Positions 38,032 through 61,630 of a stretch of 64,000 nt of DNA are shown here, piece after piece. The DNA is from Morella rubra. Taxonomy: Eukaryota > Streptophyta > Magnoliopsida > Fagales > Myricaceae. The first letter of the stretch is position 1. Each line of letters opens with the position of its first letter. The stretch lies in assembly GCA_003952965.2 (NCBI GenBank), contig CM025849.1:25437618-25501617 (forward strand), in the 5' to 3' direction. The notes under the pieces were generated by a model. It saw nothing but the letters and a program-made list of their open reading frames with translations, was not told where the DNA came from and ran no database searches. Position numbers and translations under genes: made by a program.

Positions 38032-40332
38032 CTAATCCTGTTTGGAAGAGGCTTTTAAGTCTCCCACAATGACCAAGATTAAATTTTTTAGGCCATCTGA
38101 GAACTCCAATTGATGGATGGACTTGAGATAAACTTTTGCAGTGTTATTGGTCTGCCTTATTGTCTTGACCAATTCACTTACAGAGTTATTCTTCAACACA
38201 TGAAGGATATCCTCATAATGCCACAATCTACAATGTTGGCCAAGCTCTTTGGGAAATTTACACCGAACTATTTCTTGTAACAAAGGATGCATTTGCAATT
38301 GTCTCACTCATGAAATAGTTATAAGGGATTTTTCCATGAGAAAAACATCAATATTGGTACCAGAATAGTAGCCCAAGGTTTCGAGTATTTCCATTAGTAC
38401 ATTATTTAGGACCTCTCCTTTAAAGAAACATGCAATGTCCAAGTGCAATTTTTTCTGTGAATCTTCGAGTCCATTAAAACCTATTTCAAGTACATCCAAT
38501 ATTTCTTTGACTGGTTTTGCTTTTAGTTGATCCAAAGCATTTTTTTCATGCATCTGTTGTTCTACCAAACAAAAAAGAACCCAAAACTTTAAGAACTAAA
38601 GGAAGGCTTTGAGCGTAAGATATAAAACCCTTAGACAAATTCGCATAGTTTTGTATCAGGATGAGGTTCCTTGAAGGCTAACAAACTAAAGAGCGTCAAA
38701 GCTTCATCATTGTTTATCAGCTTAGCCTCATAGATATAATCCACAAGGCCTTTTAATAAATGATTATCTCTGTTTGTTACAATAATCCTACTCCCTAGAC
38801 CAAACCAGTTGTATCTTCCTACTAATGTCTCTAACTGTGTTTCTCCATTCACATCATCGAGAGCAATAAAAACTTTCTATTCGACATTCTATTTCCTATC
38901 ACATTGATTCTCCCATGAACATCCGAGATTTTTATCTCTTTTGCTTTGAAAACATCAGAAATAAGTTAGTTTTATAAAGAGACCATATTGTGCCTTTCAG
39001 TTTTTTTCTCATATAGAACTAATAAAACTGGTTGCTTCAAATTAATAAGAAACTCTATCTTAAATAACTTTTGCATGCAGAGTCGTCTTACCGATACCAC
39101 CCATCTCATAAATCCCTATAAACTGAATTTCATCCAATCCCATACCAAGTTCATTATTTTTTGGTCAGGAGATTCTATTAGGTACAAAGAGCCGAAACAT
39201 TCAGTTATGTAGAATGTTTAGTTTTGTTTAACAAAGAAATGGGAGCTATTTAGTTTGTCATGTCTTAATGTAGATAAGGTTTAATTTGTTTGTTCATCGT
39301 AAGAAAAGATTATATTTTTTTTACCCTCCAACTATCATGCAGTTTATAATTTGTACAATAAATTATCAAACTTGAATCATTATATCCAAAACTATCTACA
39401 GGTTTACACTTTGTAAACCATTTAAAGAGATTATCATGGAAATCAATAGGTATTGCACGTGTGTCAAAATTCGACTATTAAGAGTATGTCATGTGGCCTA
39501 TTTTTTCTTTTATTGATTTGCCACAAATCTAGCGTACAAAGCATAAATCTTTTCCCTGAGAAAGAAAGGGAGGAAGAAAGGCAAAGGAAAAGGAAAGGAA
39601 AAGAAAAGAAAATAAATATGCTTCTGTCGTTGCAAAATAACCGGAAGCTTCTTTAATGAGGTGTTCAAAACAGTTAGAAGGGTAGCACTTGAGCTGTCGT
39701 ACGATACAAATGTTGTTCAACAAAGTTAAAAAAAACAAGCTATTTTTGTTCCTATGATTTAGTTTGATTGTTTGTTGAAATTGTTATCATTGTCATAACT
39801 TGCTGCACAAAAACACCCCCGAGTTTCTCCTGAGTTATTTCTGTCAGAAAAACCTAAATGTTACATCTCATGTAAATCCCATCCAGAGATAGACCCCACT
39901 TGTTTCAAAGCAGTTTTCCACTGTTCTATCATTGTTGTGTCATTCTGGGGTCATGTTCAGGCTCAGTAAAAGTTTTCTGATTTTGTACATCACGAGGATC
40001 TACATAATAGAAAATAGGCGAAATTGTTAATCCTATTCCTCTCATGAATTTGATCCTCTCCGTAAGTTCAATCAAGCACCACTTGGAAGAAACATAGTTT
40101 TGTAAGATAACGACTGTGTACATGAATTATTGTATTGCTTTTAAGACTACGATTTAATTTGATTATTTCTTGAAGACAATAATGGCTTTTCGTTTCAAAG
40201 CAGCATATGGATGACCAGTAAAACCTTTACGCAGATCTTCGCCGTAGAAACTTAGGAAAACTTCGTGTTTTCATCTGGAGGTTAAAGAAGAAGAAGATGA
40301 TGAAGAAGCTCTTTAAGTGCTCGTGGATGCCA
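38032..40332 (-). pseudogene. TIR-NBS(-LRR) resistance gene, heavily broken
   Basis: Minus strand, 5' to 3'. The TIR start at 40198-40332 has HEVFLSFYGEDLRKGFTGHP, preceded by an in-frame TGA where the family has Trp. More TIR follows at 39929-40123 (VVILQNYVSSKWCLIELTE, then ISPIFYYVDPRDV). The NB-ARC P-loop is at about 39074-39130 (FIGIYEMGGIGKTTLHA). Kinase-2 [11 protein letters not shown] and [24 protein letters not shown] lie at 38631-38890. A GLPL-like SLPLVLKVLGSFLFGRT follows at 38570-38640, after a stop, then GLEDSQKKLHLDIACFFKGE (38308-38568). MHPLLQEIVRCKFPKELG, then YEDILHVLKNN (38032-38307), is where the MHD motif reads MHP. Intact relatives are intracellular immune receptors. 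Stops, frame changes and deleted segments make this non-functional. LRRs are missing beyond a short start. Confidence 0.88.
39557..39615 (+). repeat. Polypurine tract, ~59 bp
   Basis: An almost pure run of A and G (GAGAAAGAAAGGGAGG... style) inside the spacer between TIR and NB-ARC remnants of the pseudogene. Simple low-complexity sequence. Confidence 0.7.
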
Positions 40333-41113
40333 TCGAGAGATACAAAGCTTGTTTAAGGCAAAGCTAATTTGAGGACTTGGAGAAGAATGCTCCGAGCGAA
40401 AATGGAGAGGGCCACACTCCTGTGTCTACAATAGCTGGGAAAGAGGTGCGTCTTGGGAATGCGGTGCAGAGACACCAAAATCTCCTGCTCGCAAAATCCA
40501 TTGAGCCTCGAGCAGTATTTATGCCAATACCACAGCAGCAGCTCACAGAAATCCTATCAACCACAGCTTAAACCTGAATCCAAGCCTTCCTAATTTTGAC
40601 CAAAAAAGGAACAACTTGCTAGAAGTCCAGAAATCCGTGACACCCATCATTAATATATTTACATGAACAAAATATATCAACAGCATTCAGTATCTTTCTC
40701 CAACTTCTAACTTCTAACTTCATTTCCATTTGATTATAAATCATGGTTTGTAAAAAGTGGGTAACAACATGATACCAAGGAGATGTTTAGCTCTGTACAG
40801 TGTTGTGCATCAAATTTCAAAGAGTCCAGAGCACTGGCTCTATTTTGATCTGCCCAGCGTTTGTCCCTCTTAAAAAGCAGCAGCAGCAGCACAAGCGCAT
40901 TTGACAGCTTCCAAAGATAGATCAGTACTTCAAGGAACTTGGCTGCACATACCAACATGCAAATACCATATTGAGAGCACAAACACACATATCTCAATTA
41001 ATTTGATAGCAGGTGTACCTCACTAAGCTCATCAAACATCAGTCAATGCCTCATAAAAAGATGGGCCAACTCATAAAAGGGTTGCAAAAAAAATTAGAGC
41101 AAAAGTAAAGACC
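40333..41113. other. Spacer between resistance pseudogene and SMC3 3' end
   Basis: Likely contains the SMC3 3' untranslated region on the minus strand and the 5' flank of the broken TIR gene. Short frames on both strands (for example 40364-40571) show no motifs. Confidence 0.4.
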
Positions 41114-54142
<13,029 letters not shown>

Positions 54143-54723
54143 CTGGAACCAGAAAGAGAATTGTATAACCTTCAACATCAAAGACTAAATGTTGAATAAG
54201 ATTACAATTTGCACATGAATAAATAAAAGAGATCAGTACACCAAGATCCTGAATGGAATGTTAATTTGATATCCTAACAAGAAACACTGAAAAAGGAGTT
54301 TAACAAACCACTGCTGTAGAACTGTGAGGAACAATTTTTTGTAGTGCAGTGCCCAAGTCATTAGAAAGAGACTTAAGGTAGTAGAAGCAGCTGAAAAAGG
54401 TTCTCATACTACAAAAGCAAAGCATCTTGGCTATCAGTCACATTCACGAAGTCAATTTAAGGCATGTTCGTCTAGAATATAATGTATTCAAAAAAAATTT
54501 GCAAAATAAACATCCAAAATCTCAAAAAATCCTACACAAACACCAATACCTTTTACACAAACTTCACAAACCAAATTCCAATATCTTTTCAAATAAAAAT
54601 TCTAACAAATCTTCTCTCTCTATAATTTTCTACCTAACTCCAATATTTTTTTATTAAAAAATTACATTAAATCATTTCTACACTTTTTTACAAACTTCAA
54701 TAAAAATTAAATATCTTTAAAAC
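54143..54723 (-). other. Upstream flank of SMC3 exon 53897-54142; possible MITE arm
   Basis: 54459-54723 is A/C-rich on the + strand and starts AAGGCATGTTCGTCTAGAA. The reverse complement of sequence ending near 60321 starts AAGGGGAAGTTCGTTTTCTA. Together they could be the two arms of one MITE into which the LINE inserted. Weak. Confidence 0.35.
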
Positions 54724-54799
54724 TTTTTTTTTTGATAAGTAAGAAAAGCTATATTGCAAACCAAAAGGAGGTAACAGTACAAAGAGCTATACTGAAAAC

Positions 54800-55517
54800 C
54801 TAATTCATACAAGCTAAAAAGCTAATAAAATCAGAAACATCATAAAAAGGACTGCCCAACACAGCATTGACCCAATGAAAAAGTGTACTCAACGATTTTC
54901 CCTTTAACCCTTCTAAAGACAAAAAGGTATTCTTGAAACATCTATCATTCCTCTCCCTCCAAATAACCCACCAAATGCACAAAGGAATCATCATCCACAC
55001 CCTCAAAGCAAGAGGGTTATTGAACTTCCTCTTCCAGCAACACATCACCTCCACCCTTGAAGGCATAATCCAACAAAAATTTGAAATGCTGAACACATGA
55101 GACCACAATCCCTTAGCAACAGCACAATGAAGAAAAATATGATCCACGGATTCCCCACTGCACCTACAAAGAAAGCACCAATCAAGTAAATAGAGACCCC
55201 GTTTTCTCAGACTGTCGATGGTCAATTCTTCCATGGGCAAATTCCCACACAAAAAAGTAAACTCTCATAGGGACAAAAGACTTCCAAATCGGCTTCTATG
55301 GAAACGATACATAAGGGCTGCAAGAAAGAGTCGCATACATCGATTTCACCGAAAATAATCCATTCTTGCTACCCGTCCATCTCATCTTATCTTCAGCCCC
55401 ACTCCTCAAGGCCTTAGAATAAAGAAGAGAGAAGAAGGTCGACAACACCTCCACTTCCCAATCGTTTGCTGCCCTCAGAAACTGAATATCCCAGGCACTC
55501 AAACCAGAATTCTCCAC
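54800..55517 (-). pseudogene. LINE C-terminal zinc-binding (zf-RVT) region
   Basis: Minus strand 54800-55252: MCGNLPMEELTIDSLRKRGL, then WCFLCRCSGESVDHIFLHCA with CxxC...HxxxxC zinc-binding spacing, then WWVIWRERNDRCF, a conserved plant LINE ending. 55296-55517 carries RWTGSKNGLFSVKSMYATLS just upstream. A stop or frame change lies between the two. Confidence 0.8.
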
Positions 55518-57200
55518 CTAATAATCAGCCACCATAGCACCCCTATCTCTAGCCAAGGCATAGAGGGATGGGAAAACGAACCTCAAGGGTCTCTCCCCAC
55601 ACCAATGATCAGTCCAAAAACAAACACAATTACCGCGCCCCACCTCGAACCAAATGTTTTGACTGAAAGTGTCCCATCCTTTGCTAATAAACTGCCGAAG
55701 GCTAAAACCATAAATCGCTCTCCTCTGAAGGGTCCTCCACCCACCCACGTACCCACGTCACTCCCAAACTTATCTACAACAACATTCTTCCACGAACTAT
55801 CGCATTTGAAAGCAAATCGCCACAACCACTTACCAAGCAAAGCCTTGTTGAAAAGGTTCAATCGCCTAATACCCTGCCCACCATGTCTAATAGGGCAGCA
55901 AACCTTCTCCCACTTAATCAAATGGAACTTAAACTCGTTTTCGTTGCTGCCCCATAAAAAGTCCCTTTTTAACTTCTCTAATCTGCAAGCCACAACCGAA
56001 GGAATAGGGAAAAGAGACAAAAAATAAGTTGGGAGATTAGCAAGAGTAGACTTGATTAAGGTGAGACGACCACCCTTCGAAAGATAGCTACGCTTCCATC
56101 CAGCCAACTTCTTTTCAATTCGCTCAATAATGTCGTTCCAAATATGAATACTTTTGAACCGAGCACCCAAAGGCATGCCAAGATACGTTATGGGCAAAGA
56201 AGAGGCTCTACAACCCATAATATCAGCTAAGGCCTGAACATCACCCACCTCACCTATAGGAATAGTTTCGGATTTGGAAAGATTAATTTTCAGCCCAACA
56301 CCGCCTTAAAACAAAGCAATAGGCAATGGAGATTACGAAACTGACTTGCCTTCGCCCCGCACAAAACAAGAGTATCTTGCAGATGAGAAATACGCATCCC
56401 CCCACTACCAACAGAGAACCCCAAAGTAGATCCAACCTCAACTAACTTGTTCAACATCCTACTCATAGCTTCCATAACAATAACAAACAAAAAAGGTGAT
56501 AGGTGATCACCTTGGCGCAAACCACGCGAACCACTAAAAAAACCTTTAGGGGATCCATTCACCATCACTGAGTATCTAACAATAGCGAATAGAGATGCAT
56601 AACTCAATCCATCGACACCATTTATCACCAAAACTGTACCTCCGTAACAAGTAAAGAAGGAAGCTCCAATTAATGTGATTGTAAGCCTTATGTATATCAA
56701 GCTTGCAAAGCATACCAAGAATATTAGAACAGAACCTGGAGTCAATGCACTTGCTTGCTATAAGAACCACATCCAAAATCTGTCTACCCCTAACGAAGGC
56801 ACTTTGGGAAGGCGATATGATGTTATCCAAAACCAACTTCAGCCGATTAGCCAGCACTTTCGTTAAAATTTTGTAAACCCCACCCACAAGACTAATAGGA
56901 CGGAAGTCCTTAAGCTTCACCGCTCCATGCTTCTTAGGAATCAATACAATAAAAGTGGCATTGAGACTTCTAACAAATTTCCCGACCTGGACAAACTCAT
57001 TAAACATGGAAAGAACGTCTCCCTTGATAACATCCCAACAAGATTGATAGAAAGCCAAGGAAAAACCATCCGGATCGGGAGCTTTATTACCATTGAGACT
57101 CCTCACAACGCCAGTTACCTCATCTTCATCAAAAGGTCTCTCAAGCCAATCCGCTTCCTCCCTAGTAATCGAGTCAAACCTCAAGTCGTCCAACAAAGGT
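55518..57200 (-). pseudogene. LINE reverse transcriptase, broken
   Basis: Frame 56576-57196: EADWLERPFDEDEV, NGNKAPDPDGFSLAFYQSCW, FIVLIPKKHGAVKLKDFRPI, SLVGGVYKILTKVLANRLK, PSQSAFVRGRQILD, CKLDIHKAYNHINW. Frame 56290-56745: SGSRGLRQGDHLSPFLFVIV and ISHLQDTLVLCGA, where the RT active-site FADDT has become LQDT. Frame 55583-56248: [33 protein letters not shown] and [20 protein letters not shown]. All are standard non-LTR RT blocks. Frame changes near 56576, 56270 and 55583 and the lost active site make it dead. Confidence 0.85.
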
Positions 57201-57376
57201 CTCCAAGAGTAAGGCTCCTAATATATAGAGCTATGGAACCGAACAATCTCATCTAAAATACGCTCAGGATCCTCCACAAGTTCCCCATCAACTTCCATCA
57301 TAGAAATAGAATTCACCTTCCTATTAGAATTTGCCACCCGATGCATGAACTCGGTGCATCTATCACCATCTTTGAG

Positions 57377-58560
57377 CTAGAGAGCTCTAGACTTTTGCCT
57401 CCAACAAGTCTCCTCCATATCAATCAAGAGATTTAACTCCCCTGAGACTTCCAGCTTCCTAGCTTTACCTTCCTTATCAATCGGCCCACCCTCATCCAAA
57501 GCATCAAGAGATGATAATTCATTAAACAACGAAGACTTCCTCGCGGCAACATCCCCGAAAATCTCTTGATTCCAAGTTATGATATCCCTCTTTAGCGCCT
57601 TCAATTTAGAATCAAGCACAAAACTAAGAGAGCTATCAAAGACATAAGACCTCCACCACATCCCAACCTTCTCAACGATCCCATCAGCCTTGAGCCACAT
57701 GTTCTCAACCCTAAAGGGCTTTTTACCTCTACCCACAATACTACTCTCTAAGATAATTGGAAAATGATCCGAATACAAGCGAGGCAAGCGCTTCTGGGAA
57801 ACCTCCAAGAACAAAGACTCCTAACTAGGATTGAAAAGAAAACGATCAATCCTAGACCACGATTGAGCTAACCTCCCAACAAAGAAGAGTCGATCAACTG
57901 ATTCTTATCAATAAATTCCGTGAACACTCTCATAGCATTGCTAAACCCCTCTGACCCCGAACGTTCACTCGGAAAGCGAGAAACATTGAAATCCCCCCCA
58001 ATACACCAAGGTAAAGTTCACCACTCCATCATCCCAACCAATTCCCCCCACAAGAAACTCCTTTTATAATCGTCATTGGGGCCATAGACCCCAGAGAAAC
58101 CCCAAAAGAACCCATTGTCAACATTCTTCAAAATGATAGGAAATAGAAAAACTACCAACGCAGGACTCCACCAACTCAAGAACCCTCGAGTCCCAAAGAA
58201 GCAAAATACCCCCTAAAGCACCATCCGCCTCTAAACAACACCAACCAACATGGGTCCCCCCCCCCCCCCCCCACCCCACAAAAGACTCCTAATGATAGCC
58301 CCAGAGACAATCATCAACTTCGTTTCCTGAAGACAAACCAAATCAGGCTTCTAACCCCTCAATAAATTTCCAATTCTACAACATTACACTCTATTGTTGA
58401 GCCCCCTTACATTCCAACTAATAATTTTTGGTTTCATAATGATTTCTGCGCTTCCTTCCTTCCTACTCTTCCTCGAAACATAAGTCTTCCCCTCATAATT
58501 AATAGTAGAACTCAGGCCCTTAAGCTCTCTAAGGCATCTACCGCCTGATTTACAAGGAGA
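57377..58560 (-). pseudogene. LINE endonuclease domain remnant
   Basis: The 57377-57814 frame has LPRLYSDHFPIILES, the conserved SDHxPI motif at the end of the APE-type endonuclease, then a linker ending EETCWRQKSRAL. An in-frame TAG follows where the family has Trp, then LKDGDRCTEFMHR. Upstream (57815-58560) the endonuclease is too damaged to follow. A run of ~17 C near 58256-58273 may add indels. Confidence 0.65.
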
Positions 58561-58572
58561 TTTGATACCAAT

Positions 58573-60043
58573 CTAAACTTTTTCCTTCTCCAAGTTAGCA
58601 AACAACGTCATCAATTGCTCCTTCTGGCCCCTACAAGAAACCACAACCACTTGCCTAATAGAGTTAACCAAATTGAGAACCCAATTTGAACTCAAGGACT
58701 CAGAAGAATGAATCTGAGGGCCAAGATCCGTAACCCGATAAAACACAAGCTGCATCTCTCCCATCACCTCCCCTCCCGAGACCCCTTCTAAATTTGGTTG
58801 CAAAACTGGAGGCTCAGACAAAGAAGATTCCCCATGACACACAACAAGAGCCCCTGAATTATCATCCTTGACCACTACAGACTTCTCCTTATCAACGTGA
58901 AAGCACTCCATAGGTGTTGTCGAAATAGAAACTGTGGCCCCTTCTCCCTCAAACAAATTGTGGAGATCAAAGAATGGCAACGTCTCCAACGCAGAGTCAA
59001 CCGGAGCTGACTCATCCACAACCGCAGGGGAAGAATACCTAACCTGCCCCGTCCCTGGAAAATTGGAGAATTCAACAAAACCTCGCTGAGGAGAAAACAT
59101 AAACTCAGACGAGCCCCCTGCACAACAGTCCTCCGGTGCTAACGACATTCCGACAATCCCTACTTCCTCAATTGACTGAGATGAGAAAATAGGAGAACTC
59201 ACTACAACCGGGCCACTTGGAGGAGACCTTTCTTGAACAGATTCGCCAACGAGCCCCACCTCCGGTGTCGGCAACTCATACCGTGAACAAGACCGATGAT
59301 GACGCAAGCTCCGGTTGCAGCCTGGGGAAGGGATTCGCGATGCTAGGAAAGCCCTCGACAGAATCCACAATAGACACTGGGTCAGGAGACCCAGGCCTAA
59401 CCGGATCCACCACACCGCCAGCTTGCCCAGAATTGTCGTCAGCATGGACCAGCCCAAGACTTGGGGACCCCAGCCCAATAGCACCTAGTCCAAACTCCCC
59501 AATAGACCCTGAACCTAAAGCTCCCCCTACCAACTCACACCGGCCCGCTGACCCCTTAAGCCCAGCCCCACAGTCCTTACAACTGAAACCCCCCACCTCT
59601 AAGTCAGAAAGGCCCAAAAAGCCCACTGAATTAAAGAGACGATCCAACTCCAGTTTTAAATCAAAAAGCCTCTTATAAAAATGTTTTGACACAATAACTG
59701 TCACCCACGCATCCCCCAACCGAAAAAACATTAAAAGCTCCTTCCTTGGGAACAGAGGGCAGACAACTACTACTAGAGAAGCCTCACTGGAAAAGAACGC
59801 ACGAGACGCTTCATTGAATTTCAAGACGAAGGGGCGAGCAGCATCTGCCACCATCAGCTTACTGGCCAAGTTAACCAGCCAAACAGCTCCAAATCTCCCT
59901 AATGAAATCGAACTGTAACTCTTACGACTCCATTCAGTCACCTTAACTAAACCACCATCACTCACGGTCACCTGAAACTCCTTAGCTTCTATTCTAAAAC
60001 AGCGAGAGAAGCCCATTGAAAATAGAAGCGAAACAGAGGGCAA
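58573..60043 (-). pseudogene. LINE ORF1 (DUF4283-type, proline/serine-rich tail)
   Basis: Two overlapping frames: 59276-60043 (ISLGRFGAVWLVNLASKLMV, then VVCPLFPRKELLMFF and AWVTVIVSKHFYKRLFDLKL) and 58573-59484. The first resembles the DUF4283 RNA-binding-like N-terminus of plant LINE ORF1 proteins. The second is low-complexity, as usual for this region. The frame change between them (about 59276-59484) means a frameshift. No CCHC knuckle is clear, only SCKDCG. ORF1 normally binds LINE RNA. Confidence 0.65.
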
Positions 60044-60098
60044 ACAACTACTACTAGAGAAGCCTCACTGGAAAACACAGACTCACTAGAACATAACT

Positions 60099-61071
60099 TC
60101 TGATACAGATAACATCAAAACTAAGAACCAGCCCAAGTGAAACAACACTGACCGAGATGATCTTTACATTCCACTGCTTCACATTCTTTGCCAATTCCAC
60201 ACTCTAAAACTTTTCAACAATCTTTACACAAAAAACCTATAAAAATCTAATCTACATAAATATTCACAATTTCAAAAAAATCCCTAAAAATCTTACAATT
60301 TTTTAGAAAACGAACTTCCCCTTAATTTTTTTCTTTTGCTAGAAAACACACCACCCCGAAAGTAAACTATGTTTTCTTTCCATTTTCATTTATTTTCTTT
60401 CCAGAAGTAAGCCTCATGACAACTGAGTCCAGTAGAAGAAATGTTGTACTTCTACCAGGCAACGGTAAAATAGGGGATACTTTGAGACATTCTTCTCATT
60501 AATAACTCACCTGAATGCCAAAGAAAAAAGATCGTCACCATTCAAAAGCAATTTGCATTAGACTACGGCTATGAACCAGCGGCATGTATGCACAAATTAT
60601 CATGTTCTCGACATGCTTGGGTCCTTGAAAGAATTTTGGCATATTTACAAGCATGTCTAATTCATTTCTGTTAAGAGTGTGACTGGCTGATATCAAGCCT
60701 TATTCTATGTACATCTTGTACATGTTCATGCACTCTCTGTACATTTGGATTTAGACGTTCATATCTGGTCAGCACACACTAACTTGATATAAACCAACTC
60801 ATTATGGTACCGTTTGTTTTCCCAATATTTTAGGGCATGGAAATTTCCAGTAAAACAAACATTCCAAAATTTTAACTTTTACACATACACACTTTACCTT
60901 TCACAAACCCCAATAAATCTCAATAAAGTAAAGATTCCCAAATTTCGGGAATATTCGAAATTTTGGCAAACAAACACCCCTATGTATACGAGTCAACATG
61001 CCAACCACTAAACAACTTATTAGAAAGACAAGACAACCAATCAGAAATGTTACAAAATGCCCCGCCCATGT
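60099..61071. other. Non-coding DNA upstream of SMC3 exon 53897-54142, with a possible MITE
   Basis: About 60806-60980 starts GTTTGTTTTCCCAATATTTT and ends AAATTTTGGCAAACAAAC, an imperfect inverted pair typical of small MITEs. No exon with SMC3 similarity was found here. Confidence 0.4.
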
Positions 61072-61630
61072 GAGATACCCCCAGTGACAAGGAACATGTA
61101 CTAGGGTGAACGTGTAACTCGTTCAGAGCATGGATGCAGCAACCAATATCGATAGGGTTATCACACATAATGCACTAAATTTCTGAAAATAGCATGCAAA
61201 ACATCATGGTTGCAATTGAACTTAAAGTGACACTTAAAAACAAGAAGTATTGAAGACATGACATAAGCGTCACGCTTACATAAGACATCATCGGTTTTCT
61301 ATCTTAGAAACAAATTTCACAGAAAACCCAAGAATAAAAAACATATTGTATTAGATACCCCCAGTGACAAGGAACATGTACTAGGGTGAACGTGTAACTC
61401 GTTCAGAGCATGGATGCAGCAACCAATATCGATAGGGTTATCACACATAATGCACTAAATTTCTGAAAATAGCATGCAAAACATCATGGTTGCAATTGAA
61501 CTTAAAGTGACACTTAAAAACAAGAAGTATTGAAGACATGACATAAGCGTCACGCTTACATAAGACATCATCGGTTTTCTATCTTAGAAACAAATTTCAT
61601 TTCATGAAAAGAGAACAATAAGAATAAAAA
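61072..61630. repeat. ~280-bp tandem duplication, near-perfect
   Basis: 61072-61319 recurs at 61352-61599, offset 280, with no difference seen by eye (for example GATACCCCCAGTGACAAGGA at both starts, CATCATCGGTTTTCTATCTT near both ends). A shared AGAATAAAAAACATATTG block follows each copy at slightly different spacing. Non-coding. Confidence 0.85.

Larger units (their letters stand above)
54724..60098 (-). mobile_element. Near full-length plant LINE (non-LTR retrotransposon), decayed
   Basis: Minus strand, about 5.4 kb. It ends in a short poly(A) (poly-T 54724-54733 on +) preceded by the TTACTTATC-like tail common in plant LINEs. Order, 5' to 3': ORF1 (about 58573-60043), endonuclease remnant (about 57377-58560), reverse transcriptase (about 55518-57200), and RNase-H-less C-terminus with zinc-binding zf-RVT (54800-55252). 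Frameshifts and stops interrupt ORF2. It lies upstream of the first visible SMC3 exon in the same orientation. It is intronic if SMC3 exons resume beyond the window. I could not define a target-site duplication. Confidence 0.88.

Noticed and set aside
37700-38035. 111-codon + strand frame next to the resistance relic
   Set aside because: No recognisable motif, no splice context, adjoining minus-strand pseudogene explains the region.
58573-60043. Plus-strand proline-rich frames such as 59217-59678 as real genes
   Set aside because: They are antisense to LINE ORF1 and have only low-complexity composition.
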